From Stenotrophomonas bentonitica (lineage in GTDB: Bacteria > Pseudomonadota > Gammaproteobacteria > Xanthomonadales > Xanthomonadaceae): a stretch of 64,000 nucleotides of DNA. The DNA lies in the NCBI RefSeq assembly GCF_002887735.1, contig NZ_PKQP01000004.1, forward strand, positions 310,001-374,000, in the 5' to 3' direction. A program made the position numbers and the translations under genes. Under the pieces are notes generated by a model that had not been told where the DNA came from, made no database searches, and saw nothing but the letters and a program-made list of their open reading frames with translations. Of the stretch, positions 18,016 to 26,393 are shown piece after piece. Position 1 is the stretch's first letter, and the number at the start of each line of letters is the position of its first letter.

Positions 18016-18384
18016 ATGTTCTCCGTGACCCGCCACCGCCGCATTGCCGCCTTCGCCCTGTTGGCGACGGGCGCCGCTGCCTCCAGCAGTGCGTGGGCAC
18101 AGATGCCACCGCCCGAAGCGGCCCGTGCCGAAATGATGCGCACGGCCGAACGTGGTGGCCCGCAGGAGCGCTCGCTGTCCGACGCGGTGCGTCGGGTGCA
18201 ACGTACTACCGGTGGACACATCCTCGGTGCCGAGCGCGTGCCCTTCGATGGGCGCGATATCAACCGGGTGAAGTACATGGATGATCGCGGTCGCGTCCGC
18301 TATATGGACGATCCGGCGACATCGCGTTCACAGCCCCGCACGCCGCGCTCGGATATGTCATCACTACGCGGCGATAACCCCTGA
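18016..18384 (+). CDS. Small secreted PepSY-like protein next to phoP
   Basis: The 122-residue precursor has a signal peptide ending at about residue 29 (AWA/Q). A mature region follows in which LSDAVRRVQRTTGGHILGAERV and INRVKYMDDRGRVRYMDD resemble the end of a PepSY domain. Short PepSY-like proteins commonly lie upstream of two-component genes and are thought to act as periplasmic modulators of the sensor. Here phoP begins 77 bp downstream in the same direction. The repeated YMDD segment is notable. Role as a PhoQ accessory factor is inferred from position. Confidence 0.7.
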   Translation: MFSVTRHRRIAAFALLATGAAASSSAWAQMPPPEAARAEMMRTAERGGPQERSLSDAVRRVQRTTGGHILGAERVPFDGRDINRVKYMDDRGRVRYMDDPATSRSQPRTPRSDMSSLRGDNP

Positions 18385-18421
18385 ACAGGGATAGTTGTCC
18401 GCAGTCATCTGCATTACCCAC

Positions 18422-18437
18422 TGGCCCCATGGGGCCA
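18422..18437. promoter_or_regulatory. 16-bp perfect palindrome in the phoP leader
   Basis: TGGCCCCATGGGGCCA is a perfect palindrome 25 bp before the phoP start codon. It may be a weak attenuating hairpin or an operator; the sequence alone does not decide. Confidence 0.35.
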
Positions 18438-18461
18438 TACCCAGGACACTAGGGAGAGTTC

Positions 18462-19145
18462 ATGCGTATCCTTCTGGTCGAAGACGAAGCCCCGCTGCGG
18501 GAAACACTGGCAGCCCGGCTCAAGCGCGAAGGCTTTGCCGTCGATGCTGCGCAGGACGGAGAGGAAGGTCTGTACATGGGCCGCGAAGTACCGTTCGACG
18601 TCGGCATCATCGATCTGGGCCTGCCCAAGATGTCGGGCATGGAACTGATCAAGGCGCTGCGCGACGAGGGCAAGAAGTTCCCCGTGCTCATCCTGACCGC
18701 GCGCTCAAGCTGGCAGGACAAGGTCGAGGGCCTCAAGCAGGGCGCCGACGATTACCTGGTCAAGCCGTTCCACGTGGAAGAGCTGCTGGCCCGCGTCAAT
18801 GCGCTGCTGCGCCGCGCCGCCGGCTGGAGCAAGCCGACGCTGGAATGCGGCCCGGTCGCGCTGGATCTTGCCGCGCAGACGGTCAGCGTCAACGGCAGCA
18901 ATGTGGACCTCACCAGCTACGAGTACAAAGTGCTCGAGTATCTGATGATGCATGCCGGTGAACTGGTCTCCAAGGCCGACCTCACCGAACACATCTACCA
19001 GCAGGATTTCGACCGCGACTCGAACGTGCTGGAGGTCTTCATCGGCCGCCTGCGCAAGAAGCTCGATGCCGACGGCGAACTCAAGCCGATCGAAACCGTG
19101 CGTGGCCGCGGTTACCGCTTCGCCATTCCGCGCAACGAAGGCTGA
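18462..19145 (+). CDS. phoP: OmpR-family response regulator PhoP
   Basis: The 227-residue regulator has a receiver domain with the acidic pocket Glu7/Asp8, phosphoacceptor Asp51, Thr79 and Lys101. A winged-helix OmpR/PhoB DNA-binding domain follows (about 130-222, ending VRGRGYRFAIP). The overall sequence, including PFHVEELLARVNALLRRAAG and the link to a PhoQ-type kinase, is that of PhoP in Xanthomonadaceae. In this family PhoPQ responds to low Mg2+ and cationic peptides and controls envelope lipid modification. GGGAGAG precedes the ATG. Confidence 0.88.
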   Translation: MRILLVEDEAPLRETLAARLKREGFAVDAAQDGEEGLYMGREVPFDVGIIDLGLPKMSGMELIKALRDEGKKFPVLILTARSSWQDKVEGLKQGADDYLVKPFHVEELLARVNALLRRAAGWSKPTLECGPVALDLAAQTVSVNGSNVDLTSYEYKVLEYLMMHAGELVSKADLTEHIYQQDFDRDSNVLEVFIGRLRKKLDADGELKPIETVRGRGYRFAIPRNEG

Positions 19146-19162
19146 GCTGCGGCTGGCGATAG

Positions 19163-20590
19163 ATGATGTCCGGCCGTCTGTGGTTCTTTAAACGCTGGCG
19201 GCCGCGCTCACTGCAGGCGCGCCAGCTGCTGGCCGCCTCGGTGGGCCTGGTGGCCTTCCTGGCCCTGGCCGGCTACGCGCTGGACGCCGCCTTCGCCGAT
19301 ACCGCGAAGGCCAACCTGCGCGAGCGCCTCAAGAACTACGCCACCGCCTACGCGGCCGGCATCGACTTCACCCGCGACCGCTCGCTGTACATCCGCGAGC
19401 AGCCGCCGGATCCGCGCTTTGATGTTCCCGGCAGCGGCCTCTATCTGCAGGTCGTGATGCCCGACGGCAAGGGCAACTCCATGTCCGCCGAAGGCCCGAT
19501 GCTTCCTACCGTGGGCGGCGGCATGCTGGCCCCGCGCCAGGAAGTCTTCGAAGGCCCGTTGCCGATGATCCAGATCGACGGCAGCGAGGGCTCGGCCTAC
19601 CGCTATGGCATGGGCCTGGTCTGGGATGCCGACGCCGACCCGGCCACCGAATTCCCGTACACGATCTACGTGCTCGAAGACTCGCGCGCGCTCGGCGCGC
19701 AGCTGCGCGTGTTCCGCGGGCGGGTGTGGTTCTACCTGGGTGGCATCGGTCTGATCCTGCTGTTGCTGCAGACCGTGATTCTGCAATGGAGCCTGCGCCC
19801 GATGCGGCGCGTGATCAACGAACTGACCAAGGTCCAGCGCGGTGAAACCGAGCGCATGAGCGAACGGCATCCGCGCGAGCTGGAGCCGCTGACCGACAGC
19901 ATCAACGCCTTCATCGAGAGCGAGCGCGAAAACCTCGAGCGCCAGCGCAACACCCTGGCCGATCTCGCGCACAGCCTGAAGACACCGCTCGCGGTGTTGC
20001 GCACGCAGCTCGACAGTGGCGCACGCGATGAGGATCTGCGCGAAGAATTCGACGTGCAGCTGCGGCGCATGAACAACCTGGTGTCCTACCAGCTGGCGCG
20101 CGCGGCGTCGTCCGGCCACAAGCTGTTCTCCGCGCCGTTGCCGATCGAGTCCAACGCCGAAGAGATCGTGCGTGGCCTGGAGAAGGTGTATGCCTCGAAG
20201 GGCGTGCTGTGCGAATTCGACATCGATCCGGCCGCGCGTTTCCATGGCGAGCCTGGTGACCTGCAGGAGCTGCTCGGCAACCTGCTGGAGAACGCCTTCA
20301 AGTGGGCCAAGCGTCGCGTGCTGCTGACCGCGCATCCGTTGCCGGCGCCCGGTGCGCGTCGCGCAGGCCTGGTGCTTTCGGTGGACGATGATGGCCCGGG
20401 CATCGCACCGGAAGACATCGCCAAGGTGCTGCAGCGTGGCGTGCGTGGCGATGAGCGCGTGCAGGGCCACGGCATCGGCCTGTCGATCGTGCAGGACCTG
20501 ATCAAGGATTACCGTGGCGAACTGCAGGTGACGCGTTCGCCGGAACTGGGTGGCGCGCGCTTTGAAGTGAAGCTGCCGCCGGGGCCGTAA
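19163..20590 (+). CDS. phoQ: Sensor histidine kinase PhoQ
   Basis: The 475-residue kinase has a first transmembrane helix at about 22-44, a periplasmic sensor of roughly 140 residues and a second helix at about 187-208. A HAMP region, the phosphorylated His270 in ADLAHSLKTPLAVL, and the ATPase motifs (NLLENAFKWAK; DDDGPGIAPEDI; GHGIGLSIV) follow. It lies 17 bp after phoP and is surely co-transcribed. The periplasmic domain shows an acidic stretch (DADADPATE), consistent with divalent-cation sensing, though that is an inference. Confidence 0.88.
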   Translation: MMSGRLWFFKRWRPRSLQARQLLAASVGLVAFLALAGYALDAAFADTAKANLRERLKNYATAYAAGIDFTRDRSLYIREQPPDPRFDVPGSGLYLQVVMPDGKGNSMSAEGPMLPTVGGGMLAPRQEVFEGPLPMIQIDGSEGSAYRYGMGLVWDADADPATEFPYTIYVLEDSRALGAQLRVFRGRVWFYLGGIGLILLLLQTVILQWSLRPMRRVINELTKVQRGETERMSERHPRELEPLTDSINAFIESERENLERQRNTLADLAHSLKTPLAVLRTQLDSGARDEDLREEFDVQLRRMNNLVSYQLARAASSGHKLFSAPLPIESNAEEIVRGLEKVYASKGVLCEFDIDPAARFHGEPGDLQELLGNLLENAFKWAKRRVLLTAHPLPAPGARRAGLVLSVDDDGPGIAPEDIAKVLQRGVRGDERVQGHGIGLSIVQDLIKDYRGELQVTRSPELGGARFEVKLPPGP

Positions 20591-20595
20591 AGGCT

Positions 20596-20620
20596 GTACC
20601 GACCAGCGGTCAGTACCTAC
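20596..20620 (-). repeat. GTAG-type REP hairpin after phoQ
   Basis: Read on the minus strand it is GTAG followed by a TACTGACC-GCT-GGTCGGTA-like dyad. It lies 6 bp after the phoQ stop. Together with the hairpin at 20682 it separates phoQ from the convergent mtfA. Confidence 0.65.
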
Positions 20621-20681
20621 CCGTGGTCTGCAGGGTGCATCATCGATCTGGATCGCCCGGCATTTCCAAGGCGCTGGTGGC

Positions 20682-20700
20682 CCACGACCGTTGGTCGTGG
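20682..20700. repeat. REP-like hairpin before the mtfA stop
   Basis: CCACGACC-GTT-GGTCGTGG is a perfect 8-bp dyad of the same style as the GTAG repeats but without a clean GTAG (GTGG instead). It may serve as a terminator for the convergent genes. Confidence 0.5.
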
Positions 20701-20706
20701 CGCGCC

Positions 20707-21492
20707 TCACCGCATCAGCGGTGACGGTCCATAGAACCGCTGCAGATGCCCGGCCACCGCCGGCATCTCACGCGCCAGCAGCGCCGGTGCGGAGAAGTGG
20801 TACTCGCTGACCACCGCGAAGAATTCTTCCGGCGCCTCGGACGCGTAGGGGTCGATCAACGTCTGCCGACCGCTGTCCACCTCGGCGCAGAACGTGTCGT
20901 AGGCCTGCTGGAAATCCGCTGCCCATTGCGTTTGCCACGCCCGCGGCAACGGCGGCGTGCCGTCGATCGCCCCGTCCAGCGCATCGATCTTGTGCGCCAT
21001 CTCATGCACCGCCACGCAGAACCCGGCTTCGGGATCGGCGATGTCGGCCTGGATGTCGGCCCAGGAGAGAATCAGCGGACCGCTGTCCCAGGATTCGCCG
21101 ATCAGTGCGTCGTCCCATTCGTGCAGCACGCCGGCGGCATCCACATGGCTGCGGTGCACGCGGAACGCGTCGGGATAGACGATCAGCTGCGACCAGCCAC
21201 GCAGGCCGATTTCGCCCAGTTCCAGCAACGGCAGGCAGCACAGCGCGGCCAACAGCACGCCGTCGGCCTCATCGAGCTGCAGTTCGGCGGCCGGGCTGAT
21301 CGTCTTCTCGTGGAGGAAGCGGGCGGCGAGGGCGCGCAGGCGCTCGCGGCGGGCTGGGTCCAGCTGCTGCAGCCACGCGGCGCGGCGGCACGTGCGGTCC
21401 CAGAGGGTGGGGTCGATCTCGCGTGGCGTGCGGCGCAGCCAGCCCAACAGTCGTTCGATCAGCGGAACATACCCGGCAGGAAGCTGTGCCAT
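20707..21492 (-). CDS. mtfA: Zinc-dependent peptidase, MtfA/M90 family
   Basis: The 261-residue protein has the M90 zinc motif HEMAH (His163, Glu164, His167) and the downstream EEFFAVVSEYHFSAP segment that supplies the third ligand in MtfA-type peptidases. MtfA of E. coli binds the Mlc repressor and has aminopeptidase activity; whether the Mlc link exists here is unknown. The start at 21492 overlaps the 3' end of the small secreted protein gene by 34 bp, so the two are probably one transcript. Confidence 0.85.
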   Translation of the reverse strand: MAQLPAGYVPLIERLLGWLRRTPREIDPTLWDRTCRRAAWLQQLDPARRERLRALAARFLHEKTISPAAELQLDEADGVLLAALCCLPLLELGEIGLRGWSQLIVYPDAFRVHRSHVDAAGVLHEWDDALIGESWDSGPLILSWADIQADIADPEAGFCVAVHEMAHKIDALDGAIDGTPPLPRAWQTQWAADFQQAYDTFCAEVDSGRQTLIDPYASEAPEEFFAVVSEYHFSAPALLAREMPAVAGHLQRFYGPSPLMR

Positions 21493-21743
21493 TTCGGCGC
21501 ACGCAGGCGCGGCAGTACGTCGTCATCGCCACCGCCGCCGGTGCTGGTACCGCTGCTGGCGCTGGGCTTGACGGTCGCCGGGGCGGCGGCCGCCGAGGCC
21601 GACGCGGGCGCACTGCGCTCGTTCTCGCTGCCCGAATAGACACACGCGCCGCGGCCCGCCGTGGTGAGCGCATCGGAAGCGTGCGCGGCCAGCGGGGCCA
21701 TCAGGAGGAGCAGGCAATGGGCGAGCGGGCGCATCGTCAACAT
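21459..21743 (-). CDS. Small secreted protein upstream of mtfA
   Basis: The 94-residue frame starts with a clear signal peptide (MRPLAHCLLLLMAPLAAHAS; the ATG at 21734 is an alternative to 21743). It has a Ser/Ala/Gly-rich low-complexity middle and ends RLRAPKWHSFLPGMFR. It overlaps mtfA by 34 bp in another frame. I do not recognise a domain. The signal peptide, the distinctive C-terminal motif and coupling to mtfA support a real gene; function unknown. Confidence 0.6.
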   Translation of the reverse strand: MLTMRPLAHCLLLLMAPLAAHASDALTTAGRGACVYSGSENERSAPASASAAAAPATVKPSASSGTSTGGGGDDDVLPRLRAPKWHSFLPGMFR

Positions 21744-21851
21744 CCACAGGGCGGGTCAAGTTCTCGATTCTAGCCCGATTCGCCCAAGGGATTGGAAGGC
21801 CTCCGGTGGGCGCTGGCGGCGGCTTTCCCGCATACTTTTCCCGTTTACCCG

Positions 21852-22829
21852 ATGGAAGCTGCCGTGGACGACCGCCAACTGCTGGCCAAACTGGGCGCCG
21901 GGCGCCTGTCCGGCGACGCGCTGGCGCGCGAACTGGGCCAGACCCGCGCCGCGATTTGGAAGCGGATTCAAGGACTTAGAGCCGCCGGGGTCGATATCGA
22001 CGGCCGCGCCGGTGACGGCTACCAGCTGCAGCAGCCGCTGGACCTGCTGGACGCCGGTGCCATCCAGACTGCGCTGCCGGGCCCGGTGTCCGCCGAACTG
22101 GCCTCGCTGGAGATCGCCTGGTCAGTGGCGTCAACAAACAGTGAATTGTTGCGCTGCAGCGCGCCGGAGCGCGGGGTGGTGGTGCTCCTGGCCGAGCGCC
22201 AGACCCGTGGCCGCGGGCGGCGGGGGCGGGTGTGGGCCTCGCCGTTGGCGGCGCATGTCTACCTCTCAGTATTACGCGGCTTTGCCGGTGGCCTGTCGCG
22301 GCTGGGCGGGCTCAGCCTGGTCGCCGGTGTCGCGGTGGCCGAAGCACTGCGCGAGGCGGGCTTCGGCGGTGTCGCGCTGAAGTGGCCGAATGACCTGGTC
22401 GTCGACGGCCACAAACTCGGTGGCCTGCTGATCGAAGGCGGCGGTGAATTCGCCGGCCCTGCGCGGGCCGTGATCGGGCTTGGCGTCAACGTACGCATGC
22501 CGGCCACCTTCGCGGCGGAGATCACCCAGCCCTGGACCGATCTGGACACGCTGTGTGGCGAACAGACCTCGCGCAATGCCGTGGTCGCGCGCATCCTGGC
22601 CGCGCTGCTGCCAGCACTGGACGCGTTCGAGCAGCAGGGCCTGGCGCCGTTCCTGGCCCGCTATGCCGCGCTGGACAGCCTGGCCGGGCGCGAGGTGCAG
22701 GTGGAAGAAGGCGGCGTCCTGTTTGCCGGCACGGCACTGGGCCTGGCCGACGACGGAGCACTGCGCGTGCGTATCGACGGAAGCGAACGGGTTTTCCATG
22801 CGGGCGAAGTCAGCGTGAGGGCGCAATGA
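21852..22829 (+). CDS. birA: Biotin--[acetyl-CoA-carboxylase] ligase / biotin operon repressor
   Basis: The 325-residue protein has an N-terminal winged helix (about 1-65, LARELGQTRAAIWKRIQGLR), making it a BirA that can repress as well as ligate. The ligase domain has the biotin/ATP loop QTRGRGRRGRVWASP and KWPNDLVVDGHKLGG, and a C-terminal SH3-like domain. It activates biotin to biotinyl-AMP and transfers it to carboxyl carrier protein. ATG at 21852 is used; ATG at 21792 would add 20 poorly conserved residues. Its stop overlaps the coaX start. Confidence 0.93.
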   Translation: MEAAVDDRQLLAKLGAGRLSGDALARELGQTRAAIWKRIQGLRAAGVDIDGRAGDGYQLQQPLDLLDAGAIQTALPGPVSAELASLEIAWSVASTNSELLRCSAPERGVVVLLAERQTRGRGRRGRVWASPLAAHVYLSVLRGFAGGLSRLGGLSLVAGVAVAEALREAGFGGVALKWPNDLVVDGHKLGGLLIEGGGEFAGPARAVIGLGVNVRMPATFAAEITQPWTDLDTLCGEQTSRNAVVARILAALLPALDAFEQQGLAPFLARYAALDSLAGREVQVEEGGVLFAGTALGLADDGALRVRIDGSERVFHAGEVSVRAQ

Positions 22830-23563
22830 GCGACTGGTTGTTTGACCTGGGCAATTCGCGCTTCAAGTTCGCGCCGCTGCAGGGCGTGCGCGCCGGTGAC
22901 GTGCAGGCATGGCCGCATGGCGCCGAAGCAATGCCTGCGCTGGCACTGGAGGCGCTGCCCTCGGGCGATACCGCGTATGTCGCCAGCGTCGCAGCGCCGT
23001 CGCTGACGGCCGCCATGCTGGATGTGCTGCAGGCCCGCTTCCGCCACGTCCGTGTCGCGCGTACCGAGGCCGAATACGCCGGTGTGCGGATCGCCTACGC
23101 CGACCCCAACCGCTTCGGCGTGGACCGTTACCTGGCACTGCTGGCCGTGGCGGCGCGTGGCCAGGCCGTGCTGATCGCCGGAGTGGGCACCGCGCTCACC
23201 ATCGATCTGATCGACGCCGATGGCCAGCATCACGGCGGGCGCATTGCCGCCTCGCCGACCACCATGCGCGAAGCGCTGCATGCGCGCGCCGTGCAGTTGC
23301 CGGCCGCAGGCGGTGACTACAGTGAGTTCGCCAACGACACCGCCGATGCGCTGGCCTCCGGCTGTGATGGTGCGGCGGTGGCCTTGATTGAACGCAGCCG
23401 CATGCAAGGCGGTGAACGCCTCGGCGCGCTGCCGCATCTGCTGGTGCACGGGGGCGGTGCACCGGCGCTGCTGCCGCTGCTCGGCGATGCCGAGTTCCAG
23501 CCCTCGCTGGTGCTTGATGGGCTGGCCCGCTGGGCCGTGCACCAACCGCCGTCGGCAGGCTAG
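22826..23563 (+). CDS. coaX: Type III pantothenate kinase
   Basis: The 245-residue enzyme phosphorylates pantothenate, the first step of CoA synthesis. It begins with the phosphate-binding motif LFDLGNSRFKFA, has GVDRYLALLA and GVGTALTIDLIDADGQHHGG, the hallmarks of the CoaX/Baf type within the acetate-kinase superfamily. The ATG overlaps the birA stop (ATGA at 22826-22829), an arrangement common in Proteobacteria. A SPOR-domain gene follows within 10 bp. Confidence 0.93.
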   Translation: MSDWLFDLGNSRFKFAPLQGVRAGDVQAWPHGAEAMPALALEALPSGDTAYVASVAAPSLTAAMLDVLQARFRHVRVARTEAEYAGVRIAYADPNRFGVDRYLALLAVAARGQAVLIAGVGTALTIDLIDADGQHHGGRIAASPTTMREALHARAVQLPAAGGDYSEFANDTADALASGCDGAAVALIERSRMQGGERLGALPHLLVHGGGAPALLPLLGDAEFQPSLVLDGLARWAVHQPPSAG

Positions 23564-23572
23564 GATCAGCCG

Positions 23573-24421
23573 ATGCTTACCCGTGCCCTGATCGTCGTCC
23601 TGGTCATCCTCAACCTCGGTGTCGCGCTGTGGTGGCTGCTGCGCGGTGAACCGGTCAGCGCGCCGCCAGCTTCGCCGGTCGGTGTGGCCCAGCTGGAAGT
23701 GCTGCCGGCCACGCAGGCGCCGCCGGCTGCCGCAACGCCGCTGGACGCCGCCCCGGCGCTGCAGGACGTCACGCCCGCTTCCGCGCCGGTGGCCCAGCCG
23801 TCGGTGCCCACGGCCGCGCCGACCATCGCCGAGCCAGCCGCCGCCGTGGCTGACACGCCTGCACCGGCGCCCGCCACCAGCGTGCCTGCACCGGCCCCGG
23901 TGGCGGCAGCTCCGGTACCGGCATCCACACCCGCTCCGATCACCGCAAGCCCCACGCCCGCCCAATGCGTGAGCCTGGGGCCGTTCGCAGACCGTGCTGC
24001 CGCCCAGGCCGCCCAGTCACGCGCCGGGGGAGCCCTGCGTGGGGCCAGGCTGCGCGAGGTCGCCGATGCCGGCGCCACCCGTTACCGCGTGCTGCTGCCG
24101 CCCGCTGCCAGTCGTGAAGAAGCGCAGGCCACGGTCAAACGCATCGTCGCGGCCGGGGTGAGTGATTACTACATCATTGCCCAGGGCGAAGAGGCCAATG
24201 CCATCGCGCTGGGCCAGTACCGCAACCGGGAAGGTGCGGACCGCCGCCTGGCGGCCCTGAGCGCGGCCGGCTTCAAGGCGACCATGGTCGCCAGCGGGGG
24301 CGATGGCAGCGCACAGTGGTGGCTGGATGCGACCCTGGCCGATGGCACCGGCGCCGCCGCGGTCCGCCAGCGCACCGGTGCCGCCCAGCAACGCTCGCTG
24401 GAATGCGCGCGCTTGCGCTAG
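23573..24421 (+). CDS. SPOR domain-containing inner-membrane protein
   Basis: The 282-residue protein has one N-terminal transmembrane helix (about 4-25), a long Ala/Pro-rich periplasmic linker to about residue 120 and then a SPOR domain (CVSLGPFADRAAAQAAQSRA ... YYIIAQGEEANAIALGQYRN). SPOR domains bind denuded peptidoglycan glycan at division sites. The gene is in one unit with birA and coaX, as in other Xanthomonadaceae. A role in septal peptidoglycan recognition is inferred from the domain. Confidence 0.85.
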   Translation: MLTRALIVVLVILNLGVALWWLLRGEPVSAPPASPVGVAQLEVLPATQAPPAAATPLDAAPALQDVTPASAPVAQPSVPTAAPTIAEPAAAVADTPAPAPATSVPAPAPVAAAPVPASTPAPITASPTPAQCVSLGPFADRAAAQAAQSRAGGALRGARLREVADAGATRYRVLLPPAASREEAQATVKRIVAAGVSDYYIIAQGEEANAIALGQYRNREGADRRLAALSAAGFKATMVASGGDGSAQWWLDATLADGTGAAAVRQRTGAAQQRSLECARLR

Positions 24422-24461
24422 AATCCCGGCTCCGCGACGGTCCTCCCGCCGCGATGCCCAT

Positions 24462-24537
24462 GCCGGCATAGCTCAGTTGGTAGAGCAACCGCCTTGTAAG
24501 CGGTAGGTCCCCAGTTCGAATCCGGGTGCCGGCACCA
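24462..24537 (+). tRNA. tRNA-Thr (anticodon TGT)
   Basis: The 76-nt cloverleaf has acceptor GCCGGCA/TGCCGGC, D arm GCTC...GAGC and anticodon stem ACCGC/GCGGT. The loop is CTTGTAA with anticodon TGT at 24495-24497, the T arm contains TTCGAAT, and CCA is encoded. The A-C mismatch in the T stem is also present in E. coli tRNA-Thr(TGT). It reads ACA-type threonine codons. No integrated element is visible at its 3' end. Confidence 0.97.
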
Positions 24538-24630
24538 TTGATGCACAGTCGATGACGACTGCTGCAGCGCCGCGAGTCGTATCACGCCGCGCTGGCTATG
24601 CTGGTCCTCTTTGCAATGGAGGCAACAGCG

Positions 24631-25551
24631 ATGGCGATGTATTCCCCGGTGTCCCTGATTGGCGTGCCCACCGATATCGGTGCCGGCCACCGTGGCGCAG
24701 GACTGGGACCGGACGCCCTGCGCATCGCGGGCCTGGGTGACGCGCTCACCGCGCGCGGCGTGGAGGTGCGCGACCTCGGCAACCTGGACGGCCCGCGCAA
24801 CCCGTGGACGGCACCGGCGCAGGGCTACCGCCATCTGGACGAGGTGGTGGCCTGGAACCGCGCGCTGATGGAGGCGACCTACACCGAACTGCAGGCCGGC
24901 CGCATGCCGATCATGCTCGGTGGCGACCACTGCCTGGGGATCGGTTCGATCACCGCGGTCGCGCGCTGGTGCCGCGAGCAGGGCAAGGACCTGCGCGTGC
25001 TGTGGCTGGATGCGCATTCGGATTTCAACACCAGCGAGGTCACGCCCTCGGGCAACGTGCACGGCATGCCGGTGGCCTGCCTGTGCGGGCTGGGCCCGGA
25101 CGCGCTGACCCGCCTCGGTGGTGATGCCCCGGCGATCCGCCCGCAGCAGGTGCACCAGATCGGCATCCGCTCGGTGGACCAGGAAGAGAAGCGGCTGATC
25201 AAGCAGCACCAGGTGGATGTCTACGACATGCGCTACATCGACGAAGCCGGCATGAAGCGCACCATGGAGGCGGCGCTGGCCGGCATCGATGCCAACACGC
25301 ACCTGCACGTCAGCTTCGACGTGGACTTCCTGGACCCCAGCATCGCGCCGGGCGTGGGCACGACGGTGCCGGGCGGGGTCAACTACCGCGAAGCGCAGCT
25401 GGTGATGGAGATGATCGCCGACACCGGGCGCATGGGCTCGCTGGACATCGTCGAGCTGAATCCGCTGCTGGACAACCGCAACGCCACCGCCGAACTGGCC
25501 GTCGATCTGGTCGAAAGCCTGTTCGGAAAATCGACGCTGATGCGCGATTGA
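24631..25551 (+). CDS. rocF: Arginase
   Basis: The 306-residue ureohydrolase has the two-manganese ligand motifs GGDHCLGIGS, WLDAHSDFNT and SFDVDFLDPS, and the conserved GxxTDIGAG opening (IGVPTDIGAGHRGAGLGPD). Arginase converts arginine to ornithine and urea. ATG at 24631 is preferred because GGAGG lies at 24618-24622; an upstream ATG at 24616 overlaps that site. It stands alone after tRNA-Thr, with no urease or ornithine-catabolic gene in view. Confidence 0.92.
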   Translation: MAMYSPVSLIGVPTDIGAGHRGAGLGPDALRIAGLGDALTARGVEVRDLGNLDGPRNPWTAPAQGYRHLDEVVAWNRALMEATYTELQAGRMPIMLGGDHCLGIGSITAVARWCREQGKDLRVLWLDAHSDFNTSEVTPSGNVHGMPVACLCGLGPDALTRLGGDAPAIRPQQVHQIGIRSVDQEEKRLIKQHQVDVYDMRYIDEAGMKRTMEAALAGIDANTHLHVSFDVDFLDPSIAPGVGTTVPGGVNYREAQLVMEMIADTGRMGSLDIVELNPLLDNRNATAELAVDLVESLFGKSTLMRD

Positions 25552-25742
25552 GCAAGGCTGGCTGAACCGTATTTGCGTGCATTCACATCCGCTGCACGCC
25601 TCTCCCGCCAGATTGCACTTCACGCGGCGCCGTGTGGTTGAACCCACGGCACTGCAGGTCGGGAAGGGGAGCTGCGCTGGCGTGCTCTTCTGACAGGCGG
25701 GACCGGATTTCGGTATTGAATTTGAACAACCAGGAGAACCCC

Positions 25743-25880
25743 ATGAAGCGTGTTATCGCACTGATGCTGTTGTCGATGTTCTCGGTGGCCATGCTGTCCG
25801 GCTGCAACACCGTTGCCGGTGCCGGCAAGGACGTGCAGAAGGCCGGTGAAACGGTCGAAGGCGCTGCCAAGGGCAACTGA
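25743..25880 (+). CDS. Entericidin A/B family small lipoprotein
   Basis: The 45-residue lipoprotein has the sequence start MKRVIALMLLSMFSVAMLSG and the lipobox cysteine at residue 21. The mature part (NTVAGAGKDVQKAGETVEG) is typical of entericidin/EcnAB toxin-antidote lipoproteins. AGGAG lies just before the ATG at 25743, and a strong terminator follows, so it is a single-gene transcript. Only one copy is present here, without a paired antidote. These proteins are linked to stationary-phase envelope stress. Confidence 0.9.
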   Translation: MKRVIALMLLSMFSVAMLSGCNTVAGAGKDVQKAGETVEGAAKGN

Positions 25881-25903
25881 TCCAACCGATCAGTCGTCAA
25901 CGG

Positions 25904-25930
25904 AAAAGGCCGGGATTTCCCGGCCTTTTT
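25904..25930 (+). terminator. Terminator of the entericidin gene
   Basis: A 12-bp perfect stem (AAAAGGCCGGGA with TCCCGGCCTTTT) with a TT loop and T-rich 3' arm directly follows the gene; it could work in both directions. Confidence 0.9.
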
Positions 25931-26081
25931 CATGTCCGCCAAATGGCGGCGCAACGCGTGCGGTGGTGAATCATTCAAGCTCGTGAGCGTGCGTTTCATC
26001 GCTGCTTGACCGCGCGGCAACGCGACCACGCGCATTCTGGACCCACGGCGAGATGGCCGTTGCAATCAAGGATGCGAACCC

Positions 26082-26303
26082 ATGAACAAAGACATCATTT
26101 CCGGCAAGTGGACGCAGCTCAAGGGCAAGGCGCAGGCCAAGTGGGGCGACCTGACCGACGACGATTTCAAGGTGGCCGAAGGCAATGCCGAGTACCTGGC
26201 AGGGCGCTTGCAGGAGCGCTATGGCTGGGCCCGCGACCGTGCTGAAACCGAAGTCCGCGACTTCGAAGCGGCCATGCGCAAGGATTATCCGGATTACCAC
26301 TGA
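26082..26303 (+). CDS. CsbD family stress protein
   Basis: The 73-residue protein begins [20 protein letters not shown] and has the acidic-basic helical pattern of CsbD/YjbJ proteins, abundant general stress proteins of unknown biochemical role. It lies near the entericidin gene, both being short stress-type genes with their own terminators. Length is normal for the family. Confidence 0.92.
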   Translation: MNKDIISGKWTQLKGKAQAKWGDLTDDDFKVAEGNAEYLAGRLQERYGWARDRAETEVRDFEAAMRKDYPDYH

Positions 26304-26350
26304 GTGGTGATCCATGACGACGGCGCCGCCGTCGGGGGTTGAAACCGGAA

Positions 26351-26374
26351 CGGGCCGCGAAAGCGGCCCGTTTT
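26351..26374 (+). terminator. Terminator of the csbD-like gene
   Basis: CGGGCCGC-GAAA-GCGGCCCG is a perfect 8-bp stem with a stable GAAA loop, followed by TTTT. It is located before the 3' end of the convergent hypothetical gene. Confidence 0.85.
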
Positions 26375-26393
26375 CTGTGGGGCACCTTCGCGA

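Noticed and set aside
24462..24537. Integration site for a genomic island at tRNA-Thr
   Set aside because: No integrase, no duplicated 3' end of the tRNA and no change of composition were seen downstream.
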